Source of the DNA: Jingyaoa shaoxingensis
GTDB lineage: Bacteria; Bacillota; Clostridia; Lachnospirales; Lachnospiraceae
DNA length: 64,000 nucleotides
Direction: 5' to 3'
Assembly (NCBI RefSeq): GCF_014385005.1
Contig: NZ_JACRSZ010000006.1
Coordinates: 1 to 64,000 of the forward strand
Positions 26,801 through 36,518 of this stretch are shown piece after piece (the stretch's first letter is position 1; each line of letters opens with the position of its first letter). A program made the position numbers and the translations under genes. Below the pieces are notes generated by a model that saw nothing but the letters and a program-made list of their open reading frames with translations, searched no databases and had not been told where the DNA came from.

Positions 26801-29800
26801 GTTATAGACCCATCAACGGCTCCGACAAGACCACCTGTATACCGACCAAGAATATTCACATTTTCTTCCAGACAATTTTGGAATGTAGCTGTTCTGTTCG
26901 GGTTGACATATCCAATAAATCCACCGATCCAGTTCATAGCTGTCTTAATATTGATATTTTCTTCTCTACAGTCACGAATTGTCACATCTACAGCTGAATA
27001 GCCTACGAAACCACCGGTAAATTGCTGACCATTGATGGTCGAATCCGACACAATCATTACTTCTGAAATTGTCAGTGGTCTTTCGTGAAATCCAATGATA
27101 CCTCCCGCACAGGCACTTAAAGATCTCTGGCTAGAATTGATCTCTAACGTAATCTTCATAGAAGCAAGGGAACATTTCTTCACTTCGAGCATACCACCTT
27201 TTCTGCCTGCTGCCAGCAAACCACCAAGATCTCGCAGATTCTTGCCTGAAACACTCAAATTCTGTGCGTTTACATTCTCTACTTTTACAGAACTGTAATC
27301 ATTCGCGCCCACAAGACCACCGGCGGCAGCTGTATTAAAGCTCTCTGCATGTGTAGTAACAGATAATTGATCTACATCTTTTACAGAACTATCTTCATTT
27401 CCGGTAATTGACAAAGTACCATAACCAATATTCCATCCAACTAATCCACCTGTACTTCCATCGTCATAAACCCATTTTGTTACCTTTTCGTTCTGGATCG
27501 TCCAGTTGGTAAAGGATACATTCCTTCCTGCTCCACTATATCCGTCGATATAACCAATGGCTCCACCTGTCATAGTGCCACCATACACGTTGATATCTTT
27601 CAAGTTAAAGTGATTAAAGGTTACCGTACCACTAGAATTGGCAGTTCTTGCAGCAAAACCTCCTACCCCTATATGCACTTCCGGATTCGTTCTTTTTGTC
27701 ACATATGTTAACTTACTATATGCACCAAATAATCCAAGCTTAATGTTTCCGGATATCTGAAGATGATTCACCTCACACCCATTTGTAAAGTGAAAATCCA
27801 CAAACAGTCCGGCTCCCTGATTGCGCCATACACCAGTGCTGTATTCTGTATGATAATCATTCTGATTCATATTTAAGGTAATCACCGTGTCTTCTGTCCT
27901 GTCGGTGTTGATGCTCTGAATCAACAGATTACGGCGATATACTTCAGGAATACTACAGACATTATTCCAAACATGCTTATTATTCCCATAGCTGGAACCG
28001 ATTCCCCGGAAACCATTTCCGTAGCTGCTCATATCTATGCTGTCTGTTTCAAATGTGAGCATAACTGGAGTATTAGTATCAGTCGAAGTACTTTTCCCTG
28101 CCAGACGGGCAACCGCATTTCCTGTGGTATAATTCTTCACCAGATAAGACACGCGATTCTTTGCCGTATCACTGCCTGCAGTACTTGCCCATCCGCCCCA
28201 GTATGCTTCATCCACGAGATTCTTATCATCAGCTGACGCTGTTCCGATTCCTTCGTAGGATGCAGTACGTGGTTTGCCAGATTGGTAAGCATCCACGACT
28301 TGACCATCTACATCGGTGTAATTGCCATTAGCGTCCATCGCCCCTGCACCGCTGTTTACAATTGCGGAAAGCAGCCACAATCCCTGGGCAGAAGTTACGG
28401 TAACATTCAGGCTTCTACTTGCATCGCTTACCTGAAGGTCATTTGTTCCTGCTGTCAAATTCGGAATGGTATAGTTTTTATCCGTGTTATTTACGGTACA
28501 GTCTTCCGCACAAGCATAGCCATCAAGTACACGTCCAACATAAGGATTACGATAAAAATAGTCTCCGCCTGCGGATGTTGACTTGCCGGCTTTGTTGTTT
28601 GCATCTACATCCTTCATATTTACAGTCTTATTGGCAGCATTCGCATCTGAACATGTCGTAGAAAAACTGTTCGTCGTGCCATTCATATTCCGGAATACCA
28701 CGCCACCGCCGGTCTTTTCGTAGTCCGTATTTTCTGTGATATGGGTTGCACCGCCGACCAGACCTACATAGCCGCCTGCTGCAATCATATATTCATATGC
28801 CCCACTAAAAGATACCGAATTTGATCCGTAACTTACTGACACATGATCAATGATTGTATCCCCACCCATGCAGTAACCAACCACGCCGCCAAAAAACGGA
28901 TTTTTGCTGATTCCCGGAAGACTTTCCGCCTGCATTGCAATGGCTGCCTTTGAAAAATCCACCTTCAGATCTTTTACCACACTTCCGCGGCTATATGCAA
29001 TCAGTCCGCCAAAGCTGTCTTTATTACTGTTTGTACCACTCACAGAGACTGTAACTTCCTGCGTATTTCCTACAATTACACCGCTAAACGGATTGGTTAA
29101 CGTACCAAGCCCGGCAAAGCTCTCTGCGGAAACTGTAATATCTCGATTAATTTTATAGTATGCATTTAACAGATACTTCGTTGCTTTGTCCTTTTCTATG
29201 GTCGCTGCATCTTCGGCATCTCTTTTCCATGTACCGTTCTCCCATGTATAAAGGATATCTGTTCCTGCCATACTGTCTTCTGTGGCACTATCCTGTGTAT
29301 GGTAGCTGTCCGCTGTCTGTTTCTGTTCCTCCAGCACTTTCGAATTAAAGACAGCCTGAAACTTTGTTGAACCACCATTAATATACGCAGCCAGTGAACT
29401 CAGCTGATATGCATCTTCAATAATATATGGATCCCCATAAGTGCCGCATCCTTTCAAAAGACCGGTCGTCTTCTGGTTGATATCCAGTTCATATCTGCTC
29501 TCTGTAATATTCTGCTGTACAGAAACATAACGAATAAAATTGCTGTCTGCATATCTTTCCTTTACATATGCTTCATTTGCACTTTTATTCTGTTCATCGG
29601 TTATGTAACTATCACAATCGTAATACTGATACTGTTTATCCGGATTGCGTCCGGTACTTCCCGTGTTTGTAAGTTCCACACCGTAAGTAACCAGGGTATC
29701 CGTGCTGTTAAAATTATAGGTACCGGAACCATTGGAAGAATACTGGAATGCTTCCAGAAGCGTTGCTCTGGTAAAAATCGTATGAGTCGTATGGTATTCT

Positions 29801-32800
29801 ACCGAAACGCTGCCGTTATTATACACGGACGTGGTATTTCCCGTATCTGCATGCAATCGACCATCCAGTGCAATGTTGGCAAAGGAAAGGGTCAGCTTTG
29901 TAGCTGTATTACTACCTACATGACCGATCAGACTGGTTGCTGCATAAACTGTTGTCTTTTCCGCTCCGTCACCAGAACTATATCCCTCACCGGTCGTAAG
30001 CGTATCTACCGTCAGTTTTGCCGCCTGTTCGATCCGATTGATCAGAAGCGGCGCATAGGCAGGATTCTCTTTCTGCACACCAGTGACACGAATACCTGCC
30101 AATGTCACGTTATTCAGACTGATTTCTACAATATTATTCGCCGGATCTCCTTCCACGCTTCCAAAAATCAGCACACCAGAATTATAAACATTACTGTTCT
30201 CTGTATTATCTGCGCTGCTTTCTTTGCCCACTGTACCGGAAAAAGAAGTCTTCTTTACCGCAATATTATGAGATGTATTATAGAATAATCCATAGTACAT
30301 CAGATAGTGCTGATGATCGGAATCCGATGGCTGTTTGTTCTGTGTTTCCGTTGTTTCAATCCCTTCGTAGTCAAAGGTCAGACCCGTATCTACAATACCG
30401 GTTCCAAGGTTCACTGCCCCGATCGGGGTAACCGGATAATAAGAATAGCCTGTCAGATCGATGTTACCAGAGATCGTAACATCCGCTTGGTCCCCTTTTC
30501 GGAAACATCCTCTGATATTTGGTGCCGCATACTGCGCAGCACTCCACAAAACCAGATTTTCTGCTGTTGAAACACTGTCTAAATTCAGATCTGAATTCTT
30601 TTTTCGGTAGCTGTCCAGATTGTAATAATATCTTGTCTGACCATTTTTATAATTCTGTATCTGTCCTTTATAAGTAGTGATTGTATTCGTATCAATACGC
30701 ACTGCATCTCCATTACTGTCACGCACTGCCAGCGAGACCACTGCATTGGTATTTCCAAAATCACTGTCCTTTGTGATTCCAACCAGTTCATCAAAATATT
30801 CAGAATTGCTGATATTAAGTGTCACTGCCTTACTGTTAATCCGATACGCTGCATCGGATGCACTCCCCCAGGTTCCCATTTCCAGATACAGTGCAGAATC
30901 CACCACTTCTTTCTCCGCATTATTTTCTTTTACTGTATTTCTGATGAGACCTGTTCCCACCAGTAAACCACTTATTGCATTTTTCTCCGATTTTCCGTTA
31001 AAAACAGTTGCCTGATTATCTGTACCAGCTGAAAAGACAATGCTGTCTTTTTCCGTTGCATTCCAGTAGCCGGTTGCCTGGTATACCAGACCGCCAAACT
31101 GAGCCTTGACAGAAGTAAGGCTCGCCCCTGATATGGTTACTCCAGTACTGCTTCCGGTACTGTCAGCAGACGCAAACACCACATTGGTATTCTGCCACTG
31201 ATAACCCAGTAAGCCACCGCTTGTAACATTTGCGTTTTCTGCACTAACTTTTTCACCATTCACCTTCAGATTTGCAATAGAGATCGTGCTTAAATTCCCG
31301 CCATTTTGGGTTTCCCCACGGCTGACTGCAATCAGCCCACCCACTCGGGCATTGTATAATGCATTTGATGTAATCGTTCCACTTAAAATACAGTCCTTTA
31401 CTGTGACCTCTGCGCCGCTCATCACTTCAGCAGCCAGGCCGCCCATTCTTGCGTTATCTGTACTGCGTTCATCTGTAAGGCTGGCATCGGTTCCCCAGGT
31501 ACAATTCTGATAGGTCAGCTGCGTACCTTCGAATCTTCCAAGAAATCCGCTCTGCCATGCATGAAGCTTTTTTGCCTCCGTTTCTTCTGTTACTGAAACT
31601 GCCGCATTTACCGTTATACTGGTAAATGTTGTTGTTCCACTTGCGTATCCGATCACGCCGGAAGCAAATGCCGGATATCTGACATCCGTTTCGTTTCCTT
31701 CCTGATTTACGGTTTTCGGGATTTTACAATGAACGTTTCCCTTAATTGTGAGGTTTTGAACCGTCACATTTTTTGCAAACGGAATCAGTGCCAGACTGTA
31801 ATGAGTATCCTGCTGGTCACTGCGCTTTGCATAAAGCTGACCGGCTGCATTATCTGATCCAGAAATGCCTGCGCCATAAGTTGTTCCGATATCCAGCGTA
31901 ACCGTGTAACTGCCACCATCAAAAGTTCCTGTAAATGTCTGTGCAGATACACCCTTCTCCGTATTATCCTTGCCGATGCCAATCACACCAGTACCTGTAA
32001 GATCTACATTGCCTGTAAGAATTACGCTCTGACTTGCGCTTGGATCCACTGTATTATTGAACCTTAAGGCAGCGTTTTTATCCTTATATGTATTTGAGAG
32101 ATCAAATGCCAGTGCATATGCCACGAAATTATTGGTGCTGCTTATAGCTGCCCCTGTTCCGTTATTCACCGTAACAGTGTGCGCAGCAGTGTCAAAGGTA
32201 AATGCTCCATCCGTGCCTTCTGTCAGGTTCTCACCAAGACGCACGACTGCCCCCCAGTTACCGATATCAGATCCGCTCCTGTCAGCACCTGAATAACGTG
32301 TAAGACTCCATCCAGTTCCATCCTCAGCTAAACTGTTGCCATTACCAGTGGCATACACCAGTCCATCGCCATTGTTTCCAACGATCTGCCCCACATGATT
32401 ATAGGCAGTGGTGATTTTCTGTCCGCTCAAATCTGTCTTACCATGCAGACGCAGGACACCCTTTACCAGATAACCCACAAGACCGCCCCGTCCATCTACA
32501 CTATTCACTGCGATGTCGCTGCCATTCGTTGTAAGTGTTACACTGCCCACATTCAGCAGACCGTCATTTACCGTGCCCACCAGACCTCCAAATCTGGTAT
32601 TTGCACTGCTGTTCATATCTGCGGTCGACACGGATACATTTTCTATTTCCACATAGCTCTTTTCAGATACTTCACCAATCACTCCGCCATAAGAAGAACC
32701 TGCCTTACTGCCGCCGGCAGATACCACATGAATGAATGGATCACCCTCGCCTTTTATTGCCAGGGAACCTGCCAGATTCTCTGCCTGATAACTGCCGATC

Positions 32801-34401
32801 AATCCGCCAAAATTGATAACTGCCTCAGATACCTTTACATTGATGCCATTTGTTGGATTCTTTGAAAGTGTGACTGATGCATTCTTGCCCGTATTTTGAA
32901 GCAGCCCAAATACACCTCCGACATTCTTGCCGCCGGATATCGTTATTTCTTTGTCATCTGCTGGAAACTGGTATCTGGAAAGATCATACTCCGCTGCTGA
33001 TTTTCCTGTTTGTGTTTCACTGTCCACAACCTTATATTCCCCGATCAGCCCGCCAGCTGCCTTGTCGCTTCCTGCTTTCAGTGCAAACGAATCAGCAAAT
33101 ATAAAGGATGTATTTGTATTTTCTTCCTCCTTTATCTGAATTGCTCCTCCATTGGCACTTCCCACAAGACCGCCTGCATTTCCGTAAGCAGAATTGACCT
33201 GCGCCACCGATTTTCCTGCAATCGTTAATGTTCCATCTTCCATATGGCCGACAAAACCGCCGGCATCTGCGTCGTTAGCAGCTGCTTCAACAGTGATTTT
33301 ACCATTATTTGTATTCGTAAATGTCGCTGTCAACGATGCGCCGGACTCCATTGTATTACAGAACAGACCCGTGTGCGATTCTCCCTTCACTGTCAGGGCA
33401 CTGTTTACTGTATTTTCAAACGATATATCTGCATTCGTATCCGTTTCCATTGTACCAATCAGTCCGCCAATTTTTGCATCTGAAACACCTTCATTTGGTT
33501 CTCTGAGTACAATCTTACACGTTAACTTATTATCACTACTGCCTTTTTTCAGTTTTTCAGCCAGAAGTGGTTTCTCAGAAGATGATTCCGAAGAAATAAT
33601 GAACGGAATGGTATTGCTTAAAGCTGCATCTGTAGAAAGACTGTTAAATAATGCCCTTGATGTTGTTATAGAATATTGTGATGCAGACGTATTTTTATCT
33701 AATGTAAATGTTCCACTATATGGATTCGTTTCGTCCCCCAGCCCCAGGAACTCATACATCTTACCTGCAATTTCTACTGATTTTGTAACATTCCAGCCTA
33801 CTGTTGTGATTAAGTTAATGGTATAACCACTACAATAGTCTGATGGTCTGACATTAGAAAGTAAGATTAAGCCTGTCCCATCTGTAACGTTAATAATCTT
33901 ACTATTCTTTTCGTCAAGAGCCAGGTTATTTGATAATCCGATTGCCTCAGTAAGTGACAGGCCTGATGCCCGGCTGTCATCATCGGTTTCTTCTGAAAGA
34001 AGTTCCAGTGCTAACTGAATCTCCTGCCCCTGTACTTCCTCATCCTCAGTACTTTCCGGATGATTTTCTGTATCTGCCGATACCGAATCATCTGGTTGTA
34101 ACTCTGTTTCTGTAGATTCATCCTCATATGACTGTGCTTCTGTTTCTTCCGGTTCCACCTCGTCGGACTGTGAATCTGATTCTGCCGGTTCTAAATTACC
34201 AGATGTTATTTCGGCTTCCTGGTCTTCTGATACTACATTACTATTTACGAAATTGTCTTCTAACATTTCCTGATCACTATATACTTCTGTCACTTCCTCC
34301 GCCCAGGCCGGAGCCATTGTTGACAATACCAGACTGACTGTCATTCCCGCCGCAATAATACGTTTTATCCAACTGTTTCTTCTAGTCATTATTCCCATCA
34401 A
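23824..34401 (-). CDS. Giant secreted repeat protein (about 3,520 residues)
   Basis: Sec signal peptide (AAGMTVSLVLSTMAPAWA, then EE), acidic Glu/Ser stalk to about residue 145, then a very long beta-helix-like region. This carries about two dozen GLUG-like motifs of the form [AFRTV]-GG-[LIVF]-[VI]-G (for example AGGLVGSANGG, FGGLVGTVNDG, TGGLVGWNIGY, IGGFIGYVNPN). The last 1,000 or so residues are different, Ig-like or beta-sandwich-like. No LPXTG, no C-terminal membrane segment, no SLH repeats, so its attachment must depend on partners. Start: TTG 34401, ATG 34398 or ATG 34389; the last overlaps the stop of the upstream gene (AATGACTAG) and fits the signal peptide best. Probably an adhesin or fibre backbone. 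Confidence 0.85.
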   Translation of the reverse strand: MMGIMTRRNSWIKRIIAAGMTVSLVLSTMAPAWAEEVTEVYSDQEMLEDNFVNSNVVSEDQEAEITSGNLEPAESDSQSDEVEPEETEAQSYEDESTETELQPDDSVSADTENHPESTEDEEVQGQEIQLALELLSEETDDDSRASGLSLTEAIGLSNNLALDEKNSKIINVTDGTGLILLSNVRPSDYCSGYTINLITTVGWNVTKSVEIAGKMYEFLGLGDETNPYSGTFTLDKNTSASQYSITTSRALFNSLSTDAALSNTIPFIISSESSSEKPLLAEKLKKGSSDNKLTCKIVLREPNEGVSDAKIGGLIGTMETDTNADISFENTVNSALTVKGESHTGLFCNTMESGASLTATFTNTNNGKITVEAAANDADAGGFVGHMEDGTLTIAGKSVAQVNSAYGNAGGLVGSANGGAIQIKEEENTNTSFIFADSFALKAGSDKAAGGLIGEYKVVDSETQTGKSAAEYDLSRYQFPADDKEITISGGKNVGGVFGLLQNTGKNASVTLSKNPTNGINVKVSEAVINFGGLIGSYQAENLAGSLAIKGEGDPFIHVVSAGGSKAGSSYGGVIGEVSEKSYVEIENVSVSTADMNSSANTRFGGLVGTVNDGLLNVGSVTLTTNGSDIAVNSVDGRGGLVGYLVKGVLRLHGKTDLSGQKITTAYNHVGQIVGNNGDGLVYATGNGNSLAEDGTGWSLTRYSGADRSGSDIGNWGAVVRLGENLTEGTDGAFTFDTAAHTVTVNNGTGAAISSTNNFVAYALAFDLSNTYKDKNAALRFNNTVDPSASQSVILTGNVDLTGTGVIGIGKDNTEKGVSAQTFTGTFDGGSYTVTLDIGTTYGAGISGSDNAAGQLYAKRSDQQDTHYSLALIPFAKNVTVQNLTIKGNVHCKIPKTVNQEGNETDVRYPAFASGVIGYASGTTTFTSITVNAAVSVTEETEAKKLHAWQSGFLGRFEGTQLTYQNCTWGTDASLTDERSTDNARMGGLAAEVMSGAEVTVKDCILSGTITSNALYNARVGGLIAVSRGETQNGGNLSTISIANLKVNGEKVSAENANVTSGGLLGYQWQNTNVVFASADSTGSSTGVTISGASLTSVKAQFGGLVYQATGYWNATEKDSIVFSAGTDNQATVFNGKSEKNAISGLLVGTGLIRNTVKENNAEKEVVDSALYLEMGTWGSASDAAYRINSKAVTLNISNSEYFDELVGITKDSDFGNTNAVVSLAVRDSNGDAVRIDTNTITTYKGQIQNYKNGQTRYYYNLDSYRKKNSDLNLDSVSTAENLVLWSAAQYAAPNIRGCFRKGDQADVTISGNIDLTGYSYYPVTPIGAVNLGTGIVDTGLTFDYEGIETTETQNKQPSDSDHQHYLMYYGLFYNTSHNIAVKKTSFSGTVGKESSADNTENSNVYNSGVLIFGSVEGDPANNIVEISLNNVTLAGIRVTGVQKENPAYAPLLINRIEQAAKLTVDTLTTGEGYSSGDGAEKTTVYAATSLIGHVGSNTATKLTLSFANIALDGRLHADTGNTTSVYNNGSVSVEYHTTHTIFTRATLLEAFQYSSNGSGTYNFNSTDTLVTYGVELTNTGSTGRNPDKQYQYYDCDSYITDEQNKSANEAYVKERYADSNFIRYVSVQQNITESRYELDINQKTTGLLKGCGTYGDPYIIEDAYQLSSLAAYINGGSTKFQAVFNSKVLEEQKQTADSYHTQDSATEDSMAGTDILYTWENGTWKRDAEDAATIEKDKATKYLLNAYYKINRDITVSAESFAGLGTLTNPFSGVIVGNTQEVTVSVSGTNSNKDSFGGLIAYSRGSVVKDLKVDFSKAAIAMQAESLPGISKNPFFGGVVGYCMGGDTIIDHVSVSYGSNSVSFSGAYEYMIAAGGYVGLVGGATHITENTDYEKTGGGVVFRNMNGTTNSFSTTCSDANAANKTVNMKDVDANNKAGKSTSAGGDYFYRNPYVGRVLDGYACAEDCTVNNTDKNYTIPNLTAGTNDLQVSDASRSLNVTVTSAQGLWLLSAIVNSGAGAMDANGNYTDVDGQVVDAYQSGKPRTASYEGIGTASADDKNLVDEAYWGGWASTAGSDTAKNRVSYLVKNYTTGNAVARLAGKSTSTDTNTPVMLTFETDSIDMSSYGNGFRGIGSSYGNNKHVWNNVCSIPEVYRRNLLIQSINTDRTEDTVITLNMNQNDYHTEYSTGVWRNQGAGLFVDFHFTNGCEVNHLQISGNIKLGLFGAYSKLTYVTKRTNPEVHIGVGGFAARTANSSGTVTFNHFNLKDINVYGGTMTGGAIGYIDGYSGAGRNVSFTNWTIQNEKVTKWVYDDGSTGGLVGWNIGYGTLSITGNEDSSVKDVDQLSVTTHAESFNTAAAGGLVGANDYSSVKVENVNAQNLSVSGKNLRDLGGLLAAGRKGGMLEVKKCSLASMKITLEINSSQRSLSACAGGIIGFHERPLTISEVMIVSDSTINGQQFTGGFVGYSAVDVTIRDCREENINIKTAMNWIGGFIGYVNPNRTATFQNCLEENVNILGRYTGGLVGAVDGSITASNMTLERVMVITNGNASSYYAGLLTGNSANNGKSTNKVLGYNILAKDCKAGYSNVSDFNKLAAATIQSSDTTGLWLGNNGKTTKTNLTAVSAGGDVFPQKDIGTQSGVATIIYADKTADQTYRPTESTAKPSPSEAPWVDVNPKGDVPFADGTVMTGNGIGMSTDVPVAKSILQRFSSTDADRYWNLTESDNATDVTYRRFSQFLDTSNEAYITTYRTEESSTTEISADIDFPVLVVNNSAEVDTMLWNYIAAMTNVESGTKAKTQVKSITATTYKWDSKANNFAAQTTGSLNVSTTKKISIVPNAYDNMSSQFTLLDVTYANPTNGEAEPFHLYIPVLVKKVLYIWFKTRFIAGTDYCASDYPMDDDKTNHYATAGFDEPLTAYIEYTYDQDTDWQSMLDNGENLLWSYDKILDLAYNSTGTLPKGTQLTLVDRQTKQYYTYTMSGNEDVHNFNLSQMQTPDGKLFTPVDICDLLGLTVSGPVTDETEGAAYYVRETDKENATVRVGTEYFRKATEADTNEPKYRITAAENREARIEGYYLTVQIPATAGVAMVNNRLNYAPLSRKEGTLPASVKTKTVNGISTSSSGYPIYQGVEQTLTVSTSRIHNGSDMGSDTVMENGDSIKITLESKLKLTEAGKDQFSKVGPAEVYHQFDISLKKYLTDINGDYSVIGTEMVDYTYTLSGQEWTKTLSGRIQDAAGQEMVTIRYGGSDLKKALESAENDETAVKVTAVITLTYATADYFPERNTSNSNDNSGISAIAASRIANTESQLPITSTKRSQEGEKRYYITNRSQASLTYSAVDRTGVGDTTQQLGINPSDEENSSDMIYTRGDYDYSNVDADTLTTAKSIRYSLELFRKNDNGVYDETTSLSMKDYLQNLYIQNHEVTDSKTESCQWTEEFTANETKHVFTNISFVPLTGDAFEKAGYTYANYKVRLTAVLLNSNGEELADTKTSDYIIYTNARIYQEMIAVLQGAAANNVDSETKAG

Positions 34402-35311
34402 CCTTTTCTGTAAAACTTACTTTGACTAACGCTTCCAGATCCTTCCAGGCTTTTCCATCTAAATCCGATACTTTCTCTGGATTTCTGTAAAACTGGAACT
34501 GAACCGCAGTTGTTGATCCATCTACTGTAAAAATATAAGAATTGTTTACCTGTTTACCACCTGTAGCCCATTTACTCAGCTGTAAACTATCTTCCCAGAC
34601 TACTGTCACACTTCCAGATCCATTACCAGATATTTCATAATTAAACGCATCATATTGATCTGGATTCTTATCTTTAGAATCCAGGAAATGTCCTGTCCAG
34701 TTTTTGACAGCTTCATAACCGGAAAAAGAAAGAATTGCCGCCAGTTTCTGGTTATTTACTGCTTCTTTCGATGAAGCATCAGGCTCTGCAACTATTTGAA
34801 TCTTTATTTTATCTTTCAAGCTGCCCGGCATCTCAAATTTGTACTCATTTGTCACTGCTTTTCCTGTTGGTAATTTTTGATTTTCCTTTGTTAATTCTCC
34901 TGCATCACCAAAAGGTGTTTCATTCATTTTAATTGAACTGTAATCAGCCGGCAAATCTCCTCCGTCCATTGACAGCAGCTTTGCCGTTACTGTATAGGTA
35001 ATATCTTTAGGATTATAAAGTGACTCATCTCCCCAGACATAATTGCCAACCAACACTGTAAATGTACAATTCGTATCGTCTGAAAGCGAAATACGCTTAA
35101 CCGGATAATTTGTATCACTTAAATTCAGTGGTGAAAGGTAGTTTGAACCAAACATTGTATCACTTTGCGTTCCTGTAGATACAACTCGTTTCACACTGTT
35201 AAAACTGGTATATGCTGCAAAACTTCCATATATTATAAGTGTCAGTACTCCAAGTCCTAACAACACTGCCGCTCCTCTATATTGTTTTATCCATTTCTGT
35301 ATTTTTTTCAT
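34382..35311 (-). CDS. TasA-like protein with SipW-type signal, first gene of giant-protein operon
   Basis: 309 residues from ATG 35311 (AAAGGG 6-7 nt upstream; a GTG at 35326 is less likely). TM at about 14-33 followed by YGSFAAYTSFNSVKRVVSTG, closest of all paralogues to TasA/CalY cleavage sites. Extracellular domain beta-rich, with TYTVTAKLLSMDGGDL. No EGCD signature. Its stop overlaps the start of the giant gene, implying coupled translation and possibly a stoichiometric anchor or assembly partner. Confidence 0.8.
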   Translation of the reverse strand: MKKIQKWIKQYRGAAVLLGLGVLTLIIYGSFAAYTSFNSVKRVVSTGTQSDTMFGSNYLSPLNLSDTNYPVKRISLSDDTNCTFTVLVGNYVWGDESLYNPKDITYTVTAKLLSMDGGDLPADYSSIKMNETPFGDAGELTKENQKLPTGKAVTNEYKFEMPGSLKDKIKIQIVAEPDASSKEAVNNQKLAAILSFSGYEAVKNWTGHFLDSKDKNPDQYDAFNYEISGNGSGSVTVVWEDSLQLSKWATGGKQVNNSYIFTVDGSTTAVQFQFYRNPEKVSDLDGKAWKDLEALVKVSFTEKVDGNND

Positions 35312-35705
35312 ATAGTACCCTTTCACCTATGAAACAACACTTTTTATTATTCCAGGTCGAAGCTTCCTGTTTTTTACATGACAAAAAATAGGAACCCCCA
35401 GACTCCCATTTTTCTGCACTGCATTTATCTTTGTTTTGCACAGATATTTGGTTAATCGTAACATAAAGAGGCTTGTTTTTCAATAAATTCATAGCTGGTT
35501 CTGCGATTTTTCAACACATATTCATTGTAAAATTCCTCGAAATGTGTGTTCACCTTAACACAGGATTGTTGCTTTTATAAATAAAATCGTCCGACAAATT
35601 CTAACAAAGCTTTCATTGTCAGGGATTAAGTTTGATTTGTCTGTTTTTCCAAATAGAAAAGACACATACTCTTTCATGAGCTGTGCCTTGTGTATTCGTG
35701 TATTT
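35312..35705. other. Leader and promoter region of first fibre operon
   Basis: Holds the promoter at 35455-35483 and a 5' leader of about 135 nt without a recognisable gene. I looked for c-di-GMP riboswitch cores because a PilZ protein is in the locus, but saw none. The part 35490-35705 shows no clear feature; no strong terminator was seen for the gene ending at 35706. Confidence 0.45.
35455..35483 (-). promoter_or_regulatory. Sigma-A promoter of giant-protein operon
   Basis: On the minus strand: TTGAAA (35478-35483), 17-nt spacer, TACGAT (35455-35460). Transcription would start near 35448 and give a leader of about 137 nt. Confidence 0.6.
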
Positions 35706-36320
35706 TTATTGTTTCTTGTTCAGACGGTCAAATAGAATCGTAGTTGTATTGGTTGCGATATGTACCCGCTCTTTTTTCAAAATACTTCGTGGGCGCTGGT
35801 TTTCACGGTAGTCTCGCTTCGTCTGCATAAAAGCAGAGCAACATACGAAATCGCAAATCGAAATCTCTCCTGATGAACTGGATTTAATGATAAATATAAA
35901 ATCCACTGGTGCTGTCGTACTGGAAATCAGATAATCTGCTTTAATTTGCGTGGTAAAAGAATAAAACCGGGGCATATAAGAATGCAACTGAAAATCCTGT
36001 TCCAGTGTTTCCTTTAATCGGATTAATGCTTCCAGACGCAGTTTTACAAATTCTTCATATTGTGAACCTTTTTCAATTTGACTTTGGCTAATTTTCCCTG
36101 AAAGAATCATATTCATTGTTTTAGACGGATTGAATCGTGGCAAATAGATGTCCTTCAAATATTGAAAGCCTGCAAGATGTGGAAACTTCTCAGATGGAAA
36201 TGATAGATGAATTGTGTATAGTTGCTGTTTGTAGCTAAATGTAAAAACATAATAATATTCTGTTAGTTCTTTCCACGCAACTGCTGCATCATACAGTAAT
36301 CCATAATCATTATTTTTCAT
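35706..36320 (-). CDS. PBECR4-like nuclease/toxin candidate
   Basis: 204 residues from ATG 36320, chosen for AAAGGAG 9 nt upstream; an open extension to 36374 runs back through a terminator stem and is rejected. Pattern of the PBECR4 (barnase/EndoU/colicin/RelE-like) group: LYTIHLSFPSEKFPHLAGFQ near residue 35-55, a Lys/Arg-rich middle, and RPRSILKK near the end. If the call is right it would be an RNase-type toxin. It sits directly downstream of a promoter, a structured RNA and a terminator, the layout of type III toxin-antitoxin loci. Family assignment is by pattern only. Confidence 0.55.
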   Translation of the reverse strand: MKNNDYGLLYDAAVAWKELTEYYYVFTFSYKQQLYTIHLSFPSEKFPHLAGFQYLKDIYLPRFNPSKTMNMILSGKISQSQIEKGSQYEEFVKLRLEALIRLKETLEQDFQLHSYMPRFYSFTTQIKADYLISSTTAPVDFIFIIKSSSSGEISICDFVCCSAFMQTKRDYRENQRPRSILKKERVHIATNTTTILFDRLNKKQ

Positions 36321-36348
36321 ACACACCATCTCCTTTTCCACAAAATAA

Positions 36349-36512
36349 GAGCCTTGCCGAAGCAAGGCTCTCACTAAGCGTTTTTCTTCGATTCAAAGAA
36401 TCTATTCGGCTTGTGGTTACCGCATAACCCACGGTCTGGCTCCACAATTGGCTGAAACCGAACCAGTCAATTGCTTCATCACCGCGATAGCTGGTCATCG
36501 CCGCTATCCTCT
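36349..36512 (-). ncRNA. Structured RNA ending in a terminator, upstream of PBECR4-like gene
   Basis: From a predicted start near 36512 the minus-strand RNA folds into successive hairpins: GATAGC/GCTATC, a CAATTG-bounded stem, GTGG-GTTA/TAAC-CCAC, GATTC-TTT-GAATC. It finally meets a rho-independent terminator GAGCCTTGC-TTCG-GCAAGGCTC (36349-36370) followed by TTATTTT. The toxin-like gene begins 28 nt after the stem. Could be an RNA antitoxin or an attenuator. A 62-residue frame (36310-36498) crosses it but runs through the terminator. Confidence 0.5.
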
Positions 36513-36518
36513 AAAATC

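Noticed and set aside
33194-33826. 210-residue plus-strand ORF inside the giant gene
   Set aside because: Antisense shadow of a long, biased coding region; no ribosome site or family match.
35312-35448. c-di-GMP riboswitch in the leader of the giant-protein operon
   Set aside because: Looked for because of the PilZ gene, but no conserved GEMM core or tetraloop-receptor arrangement was seen.
36310-36498. 62-residue minus-strand ORF upstream of the PBECR4-like gene
   Set aside because: It reads through a rho-independent terminator and overlaps strong RNA hairpins; composition does not look like a protein family. Treated as part of a structured RNA, though a ribosome-like AGAGGA precedes its ATG.
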